A model generated the notes under the pieces. It saw only the letters and a program-made list of their open reading frames with translations. It ran no database searches and was not told the origin of the DNA. Made by a program: the position numbers and the translations under genes. Shown in pieces: positions 29,421 to 43,875 of a stretch of DNA of 64,000 nt; position 1 is the stretch's first letter; each line of letters begins with the position of its first letter. The DNA is from Amblyomma americanum (lineage: Eukaryota; Arthropoda; Arachnida; Ixodida; Ixodidae): assembly GCF_052857255.1 (NCBI RefSeq), contig NC_135497.1, forward strand, positions 548,495,531-548,559,530, given 5' to 3'.

Positions 29421-29828
29421 TTGTCAAGGCCTTGGCTCATCGCCATTGATCCTAGCTGGTCAGGGAACGATCTCTGTGAGCAGATTTTCTCGTACCCGGC
29501 TGCTGTTTTCATCGCCAAGATGGAAAACCAAAGTTCAATCAGCGCGGAATGCCTTGCTGCGGGCTCCGCTGAACAAGCTAAGTATCTGTGTCCGGTGTGC
29601 AATGCTGCGTTCACATTTGAAAGTGTACGGAGGCGGCACGTGCGAAAACAGCACCCTGATGTCGCCGACTCGTTGGTACCCATTTGTAGTGCTTTGTTTG
29701 AATGTGATGTTTGCTGTAAGGTTTCGTTTCCCCACCGTGGTGGTCTCTTGCAGCACCACGAACAGGTCCACGGGTTTGTGCCGAGGCGCATCAGGCTTGA
29801 GTTCTCTTCCTTAACAGGTGAAGTATAA
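29421..29828 (+). pseudogene. C2H2 zinc-finger fragment, unit 2 copy
   Basis: Same as 657-1064, but with both fingers complete: FECDVCCKV supplies the first Cys of finger 2 (TGT), which units 1 and 3 have as Tyr. This is most likely the older state. Confidence 0.5.
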
Positions 29829-29877
29829 ACGAGATCTCCATATTGTGCAGGCACCGTTTTCTGTCATGGGGTTGCAG

Positions 29878-31108
29878 TATAGGAGGTATTCACTGAGGCC
29901 GCACTACCAGACGGCGCGTGATTCGCCGCGGCAAACGCGCCATGCTTGTGGTCGTTTCACGCCAGCTCGCGCAGTGTCACGGTACGCCGTGAGGTATCCG
30001 GCCTGAATTGTTAGTGATCCGTAACATCTTTGCACGTTGTTAAATGCGTCAACGTCCACTTTTCTTTGCGGAACGCGTATTGTGCATAAAGTTTGCAGCA
30101 GAATTCTGTACCGTGATTTTACCGACCTGCCTGCCGCGACTCGACAGCAAAAGTGGCCGGCTGCATTGCACGCAAGAACGTACACGACTTGCAGCTTTTA
30201 ATATCAGTTCATAACAGTCAGCTACTCGTTCAGGACACATCGTGGATAACACAGCACATGATTAATCACCCATATACCAAAACAGATGCTGCAGAAACTC
30301 ACATTGCCAGCGGCTGTAGTCCACGAACTACCGAAGCCTCATTGTTTCAGCAGAAAGGCAATTGCGTCATAACTGCTTTATTTACGCGACAAAATGGTCG
30401 AGAAAATACTGTCGTGCACTCGCTGCACGAATGGCAGACATAGCGAGAATGTTTTGCAGGTTTGATTGTAGAAACGTAGCGTTGCTTCCAGTGCACAAGA
30501 CCTGGAATCTATAGGACTTTTCGCAGCAGCGCGATGTGCAGCAATTCCGCTACATTCAGTAGTAACATGTCACTTTCAGCAGACAGAGATGACAAGTTAG
30601 GCTAGCTAAACGAACAAACACGTTTAACTACTCACCTCTCCAAAAACGGCACTTCGGTCGTCGGCACCCTCAGCCTCGCCCACTTGTCAAGCAATTCCAC
30701 CGTCTCATAGATTTGCATGCTTTAATTCCTTGGCATGTCGGTAAATTTACGCCGTGCACGAGGCGGGCCTCATTATCGGTGCATTTAACGCACGACAGCA
30801 GTCCTGTAGTACGTCAAACACCACGCCGGCGCCTGCAAATTCCTACGGGCCGACGTTTTCATGAAGTGTAACCTTTTCAGTGTGCCCGCTCTTTTCTGGT
30901 TAGCACAGTTCACGGCGTATCCACCAAGTCACCCAGTGTTACGGGGCGGACAGATATGATCTGCGGCGAGACGCTAAATACACTCACATTTCACACATCA
31001 CAAGCGAGGTAAATGCTGCGGCTGCTGCGCGTGCGACCACCAACATGGCAAATGCCGCGCCGGACGCTAGTGCCACTTGCGGATGACGTCATGTGAATAC
31101 CTCCTATA
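29878..31108. mobile_element. TIR DNA transposon, unit 2 copy
   Basis: Ends as in 1114-2333 (16-base perfect terminal inverted repeats). It is 11 bp longer because of ACAAAATGGTC inserted near 30389. Confidence 0.75.
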
Positions 31109-31734
31109 GGGAAGCCACACAAGTTGAAATAACGCATCGCGGAAACTTTCTCTGCATTTGGATGTTTTGTGATGCTATGCGCTAGTACATATGGGCAGAA
31201 CTACTGTTCTGCCTGGGTGGAGCTAGGCATTTTGAAAAGAATTAGCTGCTCTTGGAGTTATGTCCAGGAAGAACAACTGCCACTTGAGCTCTGTAACCTA
31301 ATATAAACTAATTAAAACAAAACCTAACTGCTTTGCATGCAAAGTGTTTCAAAACAAACTACTCACCAATATACTGTTGTACTGTTGAGGACAAAATTTT
31401 CCAGGACGCGCGACTGATGATTTCGGCTTAAAGGTGTGAAGTGTGCCTTATTTCACTAACAAACATTATACATTCCAAGGCCTAGTTTCATCTCCACAAG
31501 CGTGATCTCCAACCACTGGCTCATAACAAAGCTATAAGCTTTTGATAACAATCGCGTGTCCTGGGCAATTTTGACCAAGACAGTACGTGATGTGATATTA
31601 TATGTACAGCCTACTGCGATTTGAAGGTGATCTGTTTAGGCTTTATGAGCTTGGATTCACCGACCTAACACGATATTTTTATTAGAAAGAAAGTTGCAAC
31701 CACGATATGAACGTAGCTAGCCAAAGGTTTTAAT

Positions 31735-31915
31735 GCAACAGTGTTAAGGCTCCCGTTCAGCAGAAAATCTCGCGTCTGTGGCGGGCAAATTATTGATTGT
31801 GAGAAGTTTCTCAGAAGGGCAACCCCCACCGGTGCACAAGGCCCGCCACCTCACCTGTGATAGCACCTGCCATCGCAGGTCAGTGGCACATCGCTTAACT
31901 GCTGCACCACTGTGC
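31735..31915 (-). repeat. tRNA-derived SINE, unit 2 copy
   Basis: Matches 2961-3145 with only scattered substitutions. Confidence 0.55.
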
Positions 31916-32414
31916 CTGGTGCGGTATGAGGTCCACGGATGAATGTGAAGTCAAGAATGATGAATTCCGCACATATGGTACACATTACAGCTATTGCGTC
32001 ACACCCTTAAGGCGGAGCCTAAGTGTGCACTGCGATTTTTCTATATCATGTAATCATTTTTGTTGTGCACCAAGTGCCCATCATGACAGGAAAAATTTAT
32101 TGGTTCGTGTCAGGTGGAACAGGTGCGATAACCTTCAAATTTCACTAGTTTCTACAGGTGTTATTGCGATTAAATCATGATGGAAAAATTTGATGCCAGG
32201 GTTAGCTCCAGAAAGGAATGCAGGGTCTGTTAAGGATGGAACTGCAATGCTGAAGTGCTGTGTTTTAACAGAACTGTAGCAGTAGTCATGTCATTCCGTG
32301 TTCCGTAACTTCAGGCACCTGATTTCATTTTTTGATGCCAGTGCATGCAAGCCTTCTGTCTGCAATGAGCCAGAATCGAAACATTACCGTAATGAAATAG
32401 ACTGCTTATAAGTT

Positions 32415-32573
32415 TAGTTTAGTTTATGGGGTTTAACGTCTCAAAACGACTCAGGCTATCAGATACGCCGTAGTGAAAGGATCTGGAAATTTCGACCACC
32501 AGAGATTCTTTCATGTGCACTGACATTACACAGCACACGAGCCTCTAGAATTTCGCCTCTATCGAATTAATGT
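32415..32573 (+). repeat. Dispersed tick repeat, unit 2 copy
   Basis: Matches 3640-3798 with no indel seen. Confidence 0.6.
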
Positions 32574-32891
32574 TGATTCGTGGCACAAGAGCCTTTTGAA
32601 GAACTTCACCCTTTTTGTGTAGCAGTTCGGGCCAGATTACGCGCACTTTCTGTTTTACGCTGAGGCATGTTATAAGGTTTGCATACACATGGCTTATATC
32701 GTTAAACAGCTGCGAAATGAGCCGAGATAGGCATAGGACCACATTCAGGTGGCTGGAAATAAATATGGCAACAAGAAAAACCTGTCTACATTATTTGGAA
32801 TACGTGTCAGCTGAGAATAAGCCTTCCAGAATAAGGAATGCATGCATATGAAAAAAAATGAAGCATCATTCAGTGCCAGGAGGAAACATTA

Positions 32892-34400
32892 ATGCAATCA
32901 ATTTGCAGTAATTTACTTGCTGTTCTGGGGATTGCTTGCTGTAGCTTAACTCATATTGATGCCTGTTCCTTTTTTGCAGATTTTGAAAGCTGGAAGGATC
33001 ATGAGGAAAAGACTGAGCTTGTCCACTTTGTTCTGTCAGGGGGTACGAAACATCTGGCATCTGGAAGGACAAAGAAGTATCTGGCTTGTCATCGCTCAGG
33101 GTTATATGTGACGACAGCAAGAGGTAAGCGCCAATCAAAGGTTCATGGCAGTGTGAAATGTGAGAGGAACCGCTTGGCGACAATGGATGTCATTGAAAAA
33201 AATGGAAATATGGTAGTGGACTATCAAGCTGAACACTACGGCCATGAGAAAGAGCTACGGTGCCAGCCCTTGTCGATTTCTGACCAAAAAGACATTGCAT
33301 GCAAGCTGAAGCTGAAGGTCCCTCGTAGGGTTATTCTTTCAGATGCTCGTTCGCCTGCCAGAGCTCCACTGGACCGGCTTCACCTTTTGACCTCATCAGA
33401 GGTTCAAAACATAAAGATGTTTAATATTGGCAGTGAAGTGGAGAAAGATCGTGATGACTATGTCAGTACACAGAAGTGGATCGTCGAGCTACAGGATCAT
33501 GGTGCTTTGTTGTATGCAGAGGGAGAAAAGCAGACAGAAGAAGGCATTGGTGAGTTTGTGATGGCAATGATGAACACTACCCAGGGTGACATGCTGCTAA
33601 AGCATAGTCAAAGAGCAGTGTGTGTTGATTCAACTCATGGCACAAGTCGCTATAAGCACCAACTTAGAACTGTGATGGTGATAAGAAATACTGGGTCAGG
33701 CATTCTGTGTGCCTTCCTCCTCTCTTGTAGTGTGTCTGAGGATGTCATGGAAAGATTTTTTGCTGCTATCAGGGACAGGCTTGGCAAACGAGTTAGCTGT
33801 GGTGCATTCATGTCAGATGATGCACCAGCATATGCAAATGCATGGGCGCGGGTCATGGGGAACCCTGTGAAACGCATGTAGTGTGTGTGGCACGTCAGAT
33901 GGAACTGGAAGTGCAACATGACCAAGGTAACTGACAGCCAAAGCCGAGAAGTTGTTCCGGAGAAGTTGAATGCATTGTGGACCAGCAGAAGCGAAGAGGA
34001 CTTTCACAAGGAGCTGTCAGAGTTCCGTACTTTAAAGGAGTTTGTTGAGTGCGTTAAGTTTGTTGAGTACTTTCGGAGAGTATATGCTAAGCGCCCGGAA
34101 CAGTGGGCTCTTTTCTACAGGCAGGACACCGGATTGACTACTAACAACCATCTTGAGTCAATGCGTAACGAGCTCAAGAAAAGTTATTTGGGAGGGTTTC
34201 AGAACTGGCGGTTCGACAGGCTGCTGGTGTCTTTGACGAAATTGTCCACTGACTGGGTAATGAAACAGCTGATCTGTCATGTGAAGCGCAGGGCAGACCA
34301 TCGCACAGCAGACTGTTTCAAGAAGCATGCTGCAGGAGTGGAAGTCTCCAAGTCTGGCGTGACCAGACTTTCTGATGGAAAGTGGTCTGTGCAGTCGTGA
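32892..34400 (+). pseudogene. MULE transposase core, unit 2 copy
   Basis: Frames 32892-33881 and 33885-34400 with the same TAG between them. Catalytic Asp and Glu residues are unchanged. Differences from unit 1 include Lys74 to Thr, Leu214 to Gln and Leu261 to Val, and Gln to Pro in the second part. Confidence 0.85.
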
Positions 34401-35170
34401 TCTGAAGAACGTCCTGACAACAATACATCCTGACAACACTGTTGTCAGGAAGGACACACAGTGCCAAGGCTGCATGCTTAGCTGCCCTGAATGTAACACT
34501 TGTTGTTCCACTGCAGCTGTAGGTATTTTTATCTGTGCATGAAAATGTGCGAACATATCCATGCAGTTGTGCAGTGGGAGCTGCGGAGAAGGGATGCAAC
34601 TGTTCGCGATCCGATCATTGAGGATCCATCTTCTGTTTTGGTATCTGCAGATGATCATTCATTCACACTGAATGAACCTCCTGTTCACGAGTCAGTCAGT
34701 AAGGACACATCAGCAAATGATTCATTCCCAGTGGATGATCCTGCAGCACTATTTGAGAGCATTCAAGGTGACATGATTCAGTCATAAGACTCAAATGTGC
34801 TTGCAGGTATTCACATTGAGCTTGCTGCTCTTACACGCAAATTCAGTAAAAAACATCAACTGACCCACAAGTGGGAGCATTGGTGCGTGAATACATTGGA
34901 AAACTTGCGCAGGTTGTCAGGGGGTGTGCCGACAAAGAGGAGGAACCACCTCAGCCTAGGCCAATTCCTGCCAATAAGCGACAAGAAGAGCAGTCAAGGT
35001 ATTGGCCCAAACGCTGCAATGCCACCGCTTCTACATATGCTGGAACATGTTCTCAAGGGGAGCATGTGAGACAACAGCTTGAATGTCAACAGGGGCCACC
35101 TATCCGCATCGCGCATTATGATCCATGTATCCACATTCTGAGAGAGCACGACTACGTAAAGCTCTCCCGA
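34401..35170 (+). pseudogene. MULE C-terminal remains, unit 2 copy
   Basis: Same broken SWIM-finger and tail segments as 5626-6395. The final stop codon is changed (TGA to CGA), so the last frame runs on to 35185. Confidence 0.7.
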
Positions 35171-35642
35171 ATACAATTACAATGAGCAACCGCAGCAGCT
35201 TCGCTAACTATTCAACCTTTCTATTATGTGCACACCCCTAAATTTTAGACTATTTGTTTTCGTGTAACAAGTATGCAAATGCATAGAAATCTAAAAGAAG
35301 GGTACAGCAGCTATGGGGGATCACCAGTGACCTTCACGCTGTGGGCATGATAAGGAAAGCGTTATTGGAGGGAGGACACTATAAAATGCACACTTGTGGA
35401 GTGTGGCATTTGTTTGGTAGCTCATCTTTAGGTGGCCAGCACTGCTATATGAAAGGAAAAAATACAGTAAACAATGCTGTCATTTAAACTTAGGCTGGAA
35501 ATATGTTTGACAGCTGTCAAGTCAAGCAGCAGTTAAAAATTGAATTTGCTTTGTGTAATTGGAGGTATGGAATAGTTTCATTAATATGAGCCTGCTGATA
35601 TGCTGAGAAAACGGCAGATAATGAGACACAGTTAAGAGTTCA

Positions 35643-35797
35643 GTCACGCTCTCACTCACATCCACTCAATCGCACTCACACTCATGACCACTCGTACTGA
35701 CAGCCACTCGCTCACACACGCGACCACCCACTCACACTCACGTCATCACACTTGTGTCACATGCATGCGATACGAGTGCACTCGTGAGTGAGTGTGC
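35643..35797. repeat. CACTCA-rich block, unit 2 copy
   Basis: Same words and length as 6868-7022. Confidence 0.7.
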
Positions 35798-35814
35798 TGA
35801 CCTGTGATATTATG

Positions 35815-37252
35815 TAAGCAGTGGCACTATCTGTCCTGGGTGGTACACCAGTGAGAGGTGCTCCCAGTGCTGGCGCCACTTGTGCTCAAGTTGATTTTGT
35901 GTGCCACGAATGCTGGAGTGTGAATGGGCGACAACCATTTAGAATGTTTAGTTTGAAAAGTTTGTCCTGTCCCAGCAGTGTCTGTCTCTGCCTTGTGAAA
36001 AAGCATTAGTGGGCTCTGCAGTGTAAAAGTTGCTTATAGTGGTGGTCCTGCTTCCCAGTGGTGTGCTCAGTGTGTACAGTTGTGGTCTGCAGCCAAGTGG
36101 CACTAACTCGCCTGGGTGGTACGTGAGAGAGAGGTGCCCCCAGTGCTGGCGCCACTTGTGCTCAAGTTGTTCTTGTGTGGCACGAATGCCATGATGTGAT
36201 GCGAGAGGTGCTGCTAGTGCTTGTGCCACTTCCATGGTGTGAACAGTTGTAATATGCTGTGACGACGCAGACATTTCTCATGTCTGCGGGTGGTTGTCCA
36301 CATTATCCAGGCGAATATTGGATGACATCCGGTCTGTCGATAGTAAAACCAGCGAAGGAATCTCTTTCCGGTCAACCTCAGATGCTTCACCCCTTTGCAT
36401 ATCTGTAGTGCAAAAAAGCGTTCTTCCAGCTGACAGCACAAATGTCGACTGGCGTTTCTTTGCATAAGCTTTCAATGGCTTCCCGAGCTCGCAGAAATCA
36501 GTCCATATGTGCATTGTTTCAAGTGCGGAACGAAATTCGCTAGGCATTCGGTCTGTTGGTAGTAAAAGCAGCCAAAATCTCTTTGTGGTCACCTTCAAAT
36601 GCTTCGCCCTCCTTGCATTTGTGCAGTGCAAGGAAGCGATGTTGCAGCTGACTGTCTTAGTGAGTGCTTTGCTTTTCATGCTGCCTTCTCCGCACTTCGG
36701 CGGCTCGTATGTAAGCGCATCGTAGTAGTAATTGAATCAAAGCAGTTTAAAGTCGTGAATTGACACATGGGTTGCGAGGGACGCCGTATTGGAGGCCTTC
36801 GGATTAGTTTAGACCGCCCGGGGTTTATATAGCATGTGCCAACATCGCGCACACTACACCGCAGTATGTGACTGCTGCTGCATCCTAGTTTTTCATGTTG
36901 CTTGCTGCCATGTTTGGCCCGTTTAAATGTTTGCGCACCTACGGATAGCCATTAAACATTATACGAACCAGAATTCGTCGAAATTGTAACTTTGGCAGCT
37001 GGGGAAACCTGTCGCATGGTGTTGTATTTGTAATTCTAGGAGGAGACATTTCTGCTGTCCGCGATTTTGAGAGCTATCAACTGGCAACATATCAAAAAGG
37101 TCTTAATGTATTCATAGTCTAGGGAAGTGGCACAAACAGGCCAGGATGTGATGCGAGAGAGGTGTTGCTAATGCGTTTGCCACTTGCATGGTGTGAACAG
37201 GTGTAATATGATGTGACGACGCAGACATTTCTCCTGTCTGCGGGTGGTGGTG
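35815..37252 (+). repeat. Internal tandem duplications, unit 2 copy
   Basis: Corresponds to 7040-8460 with the unmodified left hairpin arm (36242-36270: CAGTTGTAATATGCTGTGAC then GACGCAGACAT), 17 bp longer than unit 1. Confidence 0.65.
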
Positions 37253-37956
37253 GGTCCGTCACACCTAACACTAAAACAAACCGTGTTTTCGCTTTTTGCC
37301 TGAGTGAAAGTCAGACTGAGGAAATTTCTCACTACTTTTGGAAATGCCCTAAATGTATGCTTCGTTTCTTTTGCTTCATCTAAGTGCAGAACAGTTTTGG
37401 ATAATTCTGTCGCTTGCGGTAACTGCGTAATAACCAGATGTGTAATCCCTGGCATCACATATTGTTTTTTCTTCATCTCCAAGCTTTTTTTCCCTTAGAG
37501 TTGTTCCTTTTTATAAGCACATTTTTCTTCCATTTGCATAATCAGGGGTACCCTGTAGGCAACCAAGGTACGGCTCTGGCACGAACGAATGCCTCAGTCA
37601 AACCAGTTCGTGTTTTTTAATTGTCTTGGTACCGATTAAAACTTTTTACAGCCTTGTGTTTTCTTTGCATGTTGGTTTCCGTCTTGTTTCAGAGGATTCC
37701 AAAACTTCTTCCTGCTGTTTTATCGTGTTTTACCTTTCTATTCTTTTCTCCTGTTGGCTATGGTAATTTTGTGGCTGTATACTTGGTCTTGCATGGTGTT
37801 TTGTAGCCGCTATGTGATATTACTGTTTCATGTTTTTCCTTTTCTGTGGATATATTATACATTTCTGCATACACTGTTTTATTTTAACCCAAGATGTGGT
37901 TTCATTGTGCAGTTATCTGTGCCGAATACATGATAGTCGCTTCTTTGCAGAGTGCT

Positions 37957-38028
37957 TACAACCTGACTGCCCTGCCAGGACCTCCCTGTCAGGAACCTGT
38001 TTTTGGTAGTATCAAATAAAGAAAGACA
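37957..38028 (+). repeat. LINE 3' terminus, unit 2 copy
   Basis: Same as 9165-9236. Confidence 0.45.
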
Positions 38029-38533
38029 TGACCACGTATTTTTGATGTGTTATTTATTTGCACAAATCCAGGTTTGGATGTCCACAATAGGACAGAGAAG
38101 ACAGGAGCACAATTCTGTTTCTTTAGCAGCACAGTACCCAAATTTCCAGTTCAGCTGTGCTTTTCACTGATTTCGGCTGAGAAGTGTTAGTGTAAACTTA
38201 ATGAAAACACAAGCCCAGGGAGAATGGCGAGCCGGTAATTCATGTAGACAGCAAACATGCCATCCCGCAGGACCAACAGCATCAAGTATTCGGTCGCCTG
38301 TTTTCATAAAGTTGCTCCCGTTACAACTTTGTGGTGTTATTGTGAGAACAGAATCTTGCTTCGCAACCGCATGATAACTTCACAAGAATACTTCTGCACA
38401 CTGCAACCCTGCATTACAGGTGTGAATGGAGCACATATGCACAGGTGTTTTTCTTCCAGATATACTATACCTTAGCTTTATCACAAGGTTAAGAACAATC
38501 GGCCTCCGACCCGCATAAATACAAAATAGAAAT

Positions 38534-38747
38534 AGCAATCCGCTCATGCGTTTCCCCCCTGCCCGGGCGTCGACACAGGCGGAGATGTTGGCCATATGGG
38601 ACGCTTTGAGCGCCCTCTGTCCACGCCTTTCGTCCCTCGAAGCCACAGTGGCATTCTCACAGACTCCTCAGGCGCCATCCGTACTCTTAAGGCGTGTTCT
38701 GAACTCCGACTCTTTTGGCACAGGATGATCAGAACGTAATTAAAAAT
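38534..38747 (+). pseudogene. LINE RNase H remnant, unit 2 copy
   Basis: Same peptide blocks and frameshift as 9742-9955. Confidence 0.6.
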
Positions 38748-40818
38748 TCTCCCTCACAGTACGGGTACGACGGATACGTCGAAATGCACACCTCACACAA
38801 GCCTCGGTGGGTGGAGCAAGTACTAAACTTAAAAGACGGTTCGTTGCGTTCGTCGGAATGGATTAGGCTCTTCGAAAAGTTGATGATTCGGCGGTGGGGA
38901 CGGAGAAGGCGCTAGATGATAGAGGCGAGGAAGACGAGGAAATATATTTGCATGCATATACAATGGAGACCACTTCAAGTTACATAAGCAGTGACACATA
39001 CGAATTGAGAGATCCGTAGCTTAAAAGAACTTATGTCACACACAGAAACAACACCCGAACACCTTACTTACCGATCGGAGGTCTCGGTTAGAGCCCAGGT
39101 ATTTTTGAAGTACGTGCTAAGCACGGAGCCTCTAACTTGACTGCTGTCCAGTGCATTTTCTTGTATTTTTATACGTTTCGCGAATAAAGAAATTAGGGCG
39201 GGTATGTTTGAAGGCCCGCTCCAAACTTCGGTAACCAATGAAGCTTTAATACAAGGTAGCCACAGCCCCTGAAGGTTGGACACAACCTCGAGCCCATGCA
39301 GGCCTTGGTTAAAACAAAGTAAGAAGCACACCGAGAAAGCATTCCGAACACCCACTCTCCGCGGCAGTCCTCGGCCTTATTGCGTGACGCCCTTTCCCTT
39401 TTCCCATTTCACCACCACACCTGCGTGTCACTTCTCCAAGGATGACGAGTTCTTCTAGCCAGGAAGTGTCGAATGGCGGAGGCAGGCCCTTCGGTGCCGC
39501 CACGAATGCCTGCAAACGAAACCCTCGCGAAACCCCAGCGGATGCCCGCGGTGAACAACGCTAGGAGTCCTCGGCCGCCGTAGCGACGCTGTTAAACCGG
39601 CAAATGACTTCCGCGCTTTTGTATATGCTCGCAGAGGACGCTTGGGCGGTGAGCTCCGAAAACGTGGAGGGTAGAGCGGAGGCGTACAATATCTCAAGCT
39701 AAATTAACTACAAATGCTCTAATGAAGCGCGACCTTACACATGTTGTGACTGAACCTGTCCGGAGACTCTTCCTAGCAGAAGAAAACCTATACGGCGCCG
39801 CGCGCTCCCTTGAACCCCGCGTGGTGGCGATCTGGCGGCCTTGCGCGCTGAGAAGTCTTGCTTCGCAGTTTACGCCTCCGTGTCGCCCTCACCTTAGCGG
39901 TCATCTGATCGAGTCCGGCATAGCACCATGTGACTTGCTCTGGGCCTTGCTCTGGACGTGCCTGTCTTTGCACGCCATGCGGCAGAAATACCAGCTCCGA
40001 TGCGGACCGCCCCAGGTCGACAACCTGATGAAGACGACTGGATATTTGGGCCGCACCACCGGATCTTGTTGGACTTGCTTCAGGAATCCGGCGTGTATCT
40101 GCACGTGCGGATAATTTATGCAACCAGGCAAGCTGGCGCAGTACAACAAAAAAAAATATTCAATTACCCGCCCAAATCAAGAAACGCGCATGCTCTCTCT
40201 CCTCTTCCACTCAGACAGACCAGCTTTGCAACATAATGTGTGCGCGTCGTCATAAGACGGCAAGCAGGTGAGGCTTGACGCGACCTTGTTCAGAGAAGCA
40301 GCACCAGTTAGCGCTCGTGCTTCTCAGTCCGTGCCGCGCTCAACTCTTCGATTGCCTGAACTGTGCGCCGCGTAGGGCGAGTGAGCTGCCATTGCTATGC
40401 AGGCGAGCTTGGAAGAAGACGAAAATAACATAAACCGGGCAATGCATTCTTGAAACAGAGTCTCACCGACTGCCTTGCTAAGTGTTCCAACCTTTTCTTT
40501 TCTATGAATTATTACATTTTGACTAAATCATTAATATTTAATCCCTCTCTTTATTATTATTCTTAAAATTTTAAAATCAAAACACACATCCCTTTTCTGT
40601 TCATGACAAAAATTCACCGGTGTTGCGCTACCACGTGCTTTTCCTTTTTGTTAACTGCGTTCAGGTGAATAGCCACCCCATTCTTGGCCGATCCCCCAGT
40701 GTGGGTATGTGCCATCTTTTGATAGGCTAACAACAACAACAACAACTTCTATCCAGCGCCAGTGCATCTGTAAATCTTTTTTCACCAGCGCCTTCTTTCA
40801 GCATCTACATTTATTAAG

Positions 40819-41718
40819 TTGCTTCATTTTAGCCGCAGCCGCGCGACACGATTGCGACGGAACGTGCTGTGGCCTTCGAAGGAAGAAGATGCCATCTTGC
40901 GCAGCCGGAGGGGAAGCTTCGTCATAGCTGCAGGTAGCCTCGCAGACCGTCCGCACAGCGAAGGCTTCACTCGCCCTGCTGTTTCAAGGGAGGCAGTGAG
41001 TAAGGCAGGCGGCAGCCGTACTGAGCGATCGCGTCTCTGTGTGCACTGACGCCACCGTCGATGGCTCGCCAACGCAGTGCTGCCTCGTGAACCGGGGCCT
41101 CTCCGTGGGGGAGAGGAGGTGCAGCCTGGGGAGGACTCCGCTGCATGTGCCGCTTGGCGCGACCGGGGAGACCAGCCGTGCTCCTGCTGCTGCTGCTCGG
41201 GCGCATGCCTCTGGCGGCAGCAGCAGAACCCGCAGACAAGCGGCGGCCCGCCCGTTGTGCACGACAACATGGTGGGGCCCTTCGAGCGTGGCACCGGCGT
41301 CCCCGACGACCTTCACGGGCTAAACTTCAAGCCTGCCAGCTACGGCAGCGTGCCGACACAGGACCCCAAGGCGCCGCGCGGCGGAGACGGCCCAACGTGT
41401 GACGCCGTCACGGTGGTGGAGCACTGCCCCTGCGGCGACCACCGAGGAGTCGACGACATGCATAAGCACAGCGACGACGCCACGGGCACAGCGGCGGCAG
41501 GTGAGCCGGGTGTCCACGGGGCGTGCATCCCAGCTTCACTCACCGGTGAGGTTGGCGCAGTTTTGAGCATGCCTAGTCCGCCTACGACCACCTGCGAATG
41601 CGGCGGAGGAGGAGGCAGGGCAGACACGCCCGTGGCACATCTAAGCAAGCCTTTACAGGAAAACCAGACGAAAGTGTATAGATGCTGTGTAGGCGGCGGT
41701 GGCCTGCCGAGCGGATAA
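40819..41718 (+). other. GC-rich, cysteine-rich open region, unit 2 copy
   Basis: The 213-codon frame 41077-41718 is identical to that of unit 1, as are all overlapping frames. One base differs upstream, at 40939 (CTC in place of ATC). Confidence 0.35.
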
Positions 41719-41926
41719 AGACGACGCGTATAGGACAGGAAAGAAGTTTATTTACATAGAACACTATGTACATATACTAAGGAAGACAACAGTCACCGAA
41801 GCCAAGGGGCATAGGGGAAAGTTATCATTTTTTCATCAATTTGTGATGATCAGTGGGAGTTGAGTAGTCTATTATTCATTCGCTGAAAGATAATTGATGA
41901 GCAGAAGCAAAAGCAACTATGCATAT

Positions 41927-41998
41927 GCCGCCGGTGGGATCCAAGCCCACGACCTCCGAATTTCGCGCCCGGTGCTCTACCAGCCGAGCAACGGCGGC
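41927..41998 (-). repeat. tRNA-like SINE head, unit 2 copy
   Basis: Identical to 13165-13236, cloverleaf included; the linked dispersed repeat continues to about 42315. Confidence 0.6.
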
Positions 41999-42315
41999 GG
42001 CTGTTCCATCGTCTATTTCCGGGGGTATGTTCATGCGCCTGTAACCTAACATTGAGAGTGCTCACCAGGGCCACCCTCGTCCATAGCGGCGGACGTAGTG
42101 CGTTCTGTATTACCGCAAGTGTCACGTGGGAGATGATCAAACGGTGAGGGCGGAAGCTGTGCGAGAAACTTCTTACGCTATCAAGACTTCCAGAACCGAG
42201 ACCCTCGGCAAGCTACTGAGCGGACAATGGAAGAGGAATGAGGCGCTCATTACGATCGACATACCTGCGAAGGACGCCAGCAGTCAACAAAACGAATGAG
42301 CGCGTATATGTATAT

Positions 42316-42955
42316 AGGGTGTTTCACCTACGAATTTCCAGAGTTTTTAAAAATTGGCTTTTGTGTTAGAAGATAGCTTTTTTCAGCATAGCATTGTCAG
42401 CGGTGTAGTGCATCGAAATGCAGAGAAGGCGTCCTAACTAGCAGGCTGCTTAATTAGTATTCAATTGTTACCTTTTTACCTACTAGTTTTAGGCTCCTGT
42501 TAGGCCACCATAATATGCATTTTTTTAGAATTTCGAAAACGGAGTTAGCCTTAATGTTGTCTCTCAACAAATTTTCGCTATTTCAACGAGTTACGTGCAC
42601 TGGAGAGGTTGTTTTGCCTTTAAGCTTCGCGAAAGCGGATGCATTTAGGCGCGATATATCCAAAATTTTTGGGCCACAGCGCCGAGGGTAACCGCGTTTT
42701 CGAATTTTCTAAAAATTGATATGGATATTACTTATGGTGAGCTACACGCCTCTCAATAATTAAGGAGCCTAACAGTAATAGTTAAACTGTTAACTATTCA
42801 ATATTCCTTAACCAGCCTGCTAATTAGCACTCCTTAAATGTATTATGATGTACTACATCGATGACAATGCTATGCCAAAACTAAAAAACAAAAAAAAACT
42901 CTAACTCTTCAAGCGAATTCTTAAAAATTGTGTAATATCTTAGGTGACACACCCT
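42316..42955. mobile_element. Foldback/MITE element, unit 2 copy
   Basis: Same inverted ends as 13554-14190, 3 bp longer. Confidence 0.7.
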
Positions 42956-43464
42956 TTGTATAACATAGACATGGTGACGTAAAACATATTTGTGAGGCTA
43001 AGTTATACAAGTAGGTGCACTGAAAAAGAAACTTAAACCAAAACTTAGCGAGCAACAGTAGGGGTGCAGTTTTTTTTATCACTGAAGAAAGTGATATGAA
43101 AACATTTTTACAACCTTCACGGGAGGTCGGAACTTAAAAGTTAAGTTGTTCATCACTGAATGCTAATGTGATGACGTCTCTCTAATTTGAACACCCGTAC
43201 CTTGACACATCTTTGTATTGTTAGCCTACTTTACATGAAGCTGGCAGGAGCGTATCGATTCAGTCGTCGGTCTGAGAGAGGTCATGCCACTTCGACTACT
43301 GCGCGTTTTGTGGATAAAATACTTTTCGAGTCAAGCCAGTCACGCCGCGTTCTAGTAGGCACGGCGGCACTTGTGAGCATGCCCCTGCTCCTGCTGTTTA
43401 CCAGCCAGATCATCTTTTCAGCCGTGTAATCTGCACAGTGATCAGCGAGCCAAGACATCCGCGG

Positions 43465-43875
43465 CCGACCCGACTAGAACCTTCCCTTGCACTCCCCGAT
43501 TCGACTCGTCGGCGTTTACATGAACAGAGTAATCGATTTTCTTCCCGACAGAGAACCTCAACTTTGCCCTCTCGGTTTTAAAATGAACTCGACGAGTCGA
43601 CAGAATCGGTACGACTCGGCCTGTTGGGCTGAGTCGTGCCGAAGTAGGTTGACTGAGTGCGACCCGACCTTTGTGGGGTCGGTGGAAGGGAAGAGGAGAA
43701 AGTGGTCTTGTACTGGTGCTCGCGATCCTGGACGCCTCCTTTCAGAGCTCGCGTTGCAGTGCTCTGCGCTGACCATCGCCGCTGTTACCCGGATGGCGTT
43801 TACGTAAACGCGCGGTCGGCGAGTAGGGCTGACGTCTGACTCGACTCGCTCCTGTCGTGTTCACGTGAACATCGC
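43465..43875. repeat. Palindrome-rich block, unit 2 copy
   Basis: All three GTTYACRTRAAC palindromes and the GACTCG hairpin are preserved. Confidence 0.5.
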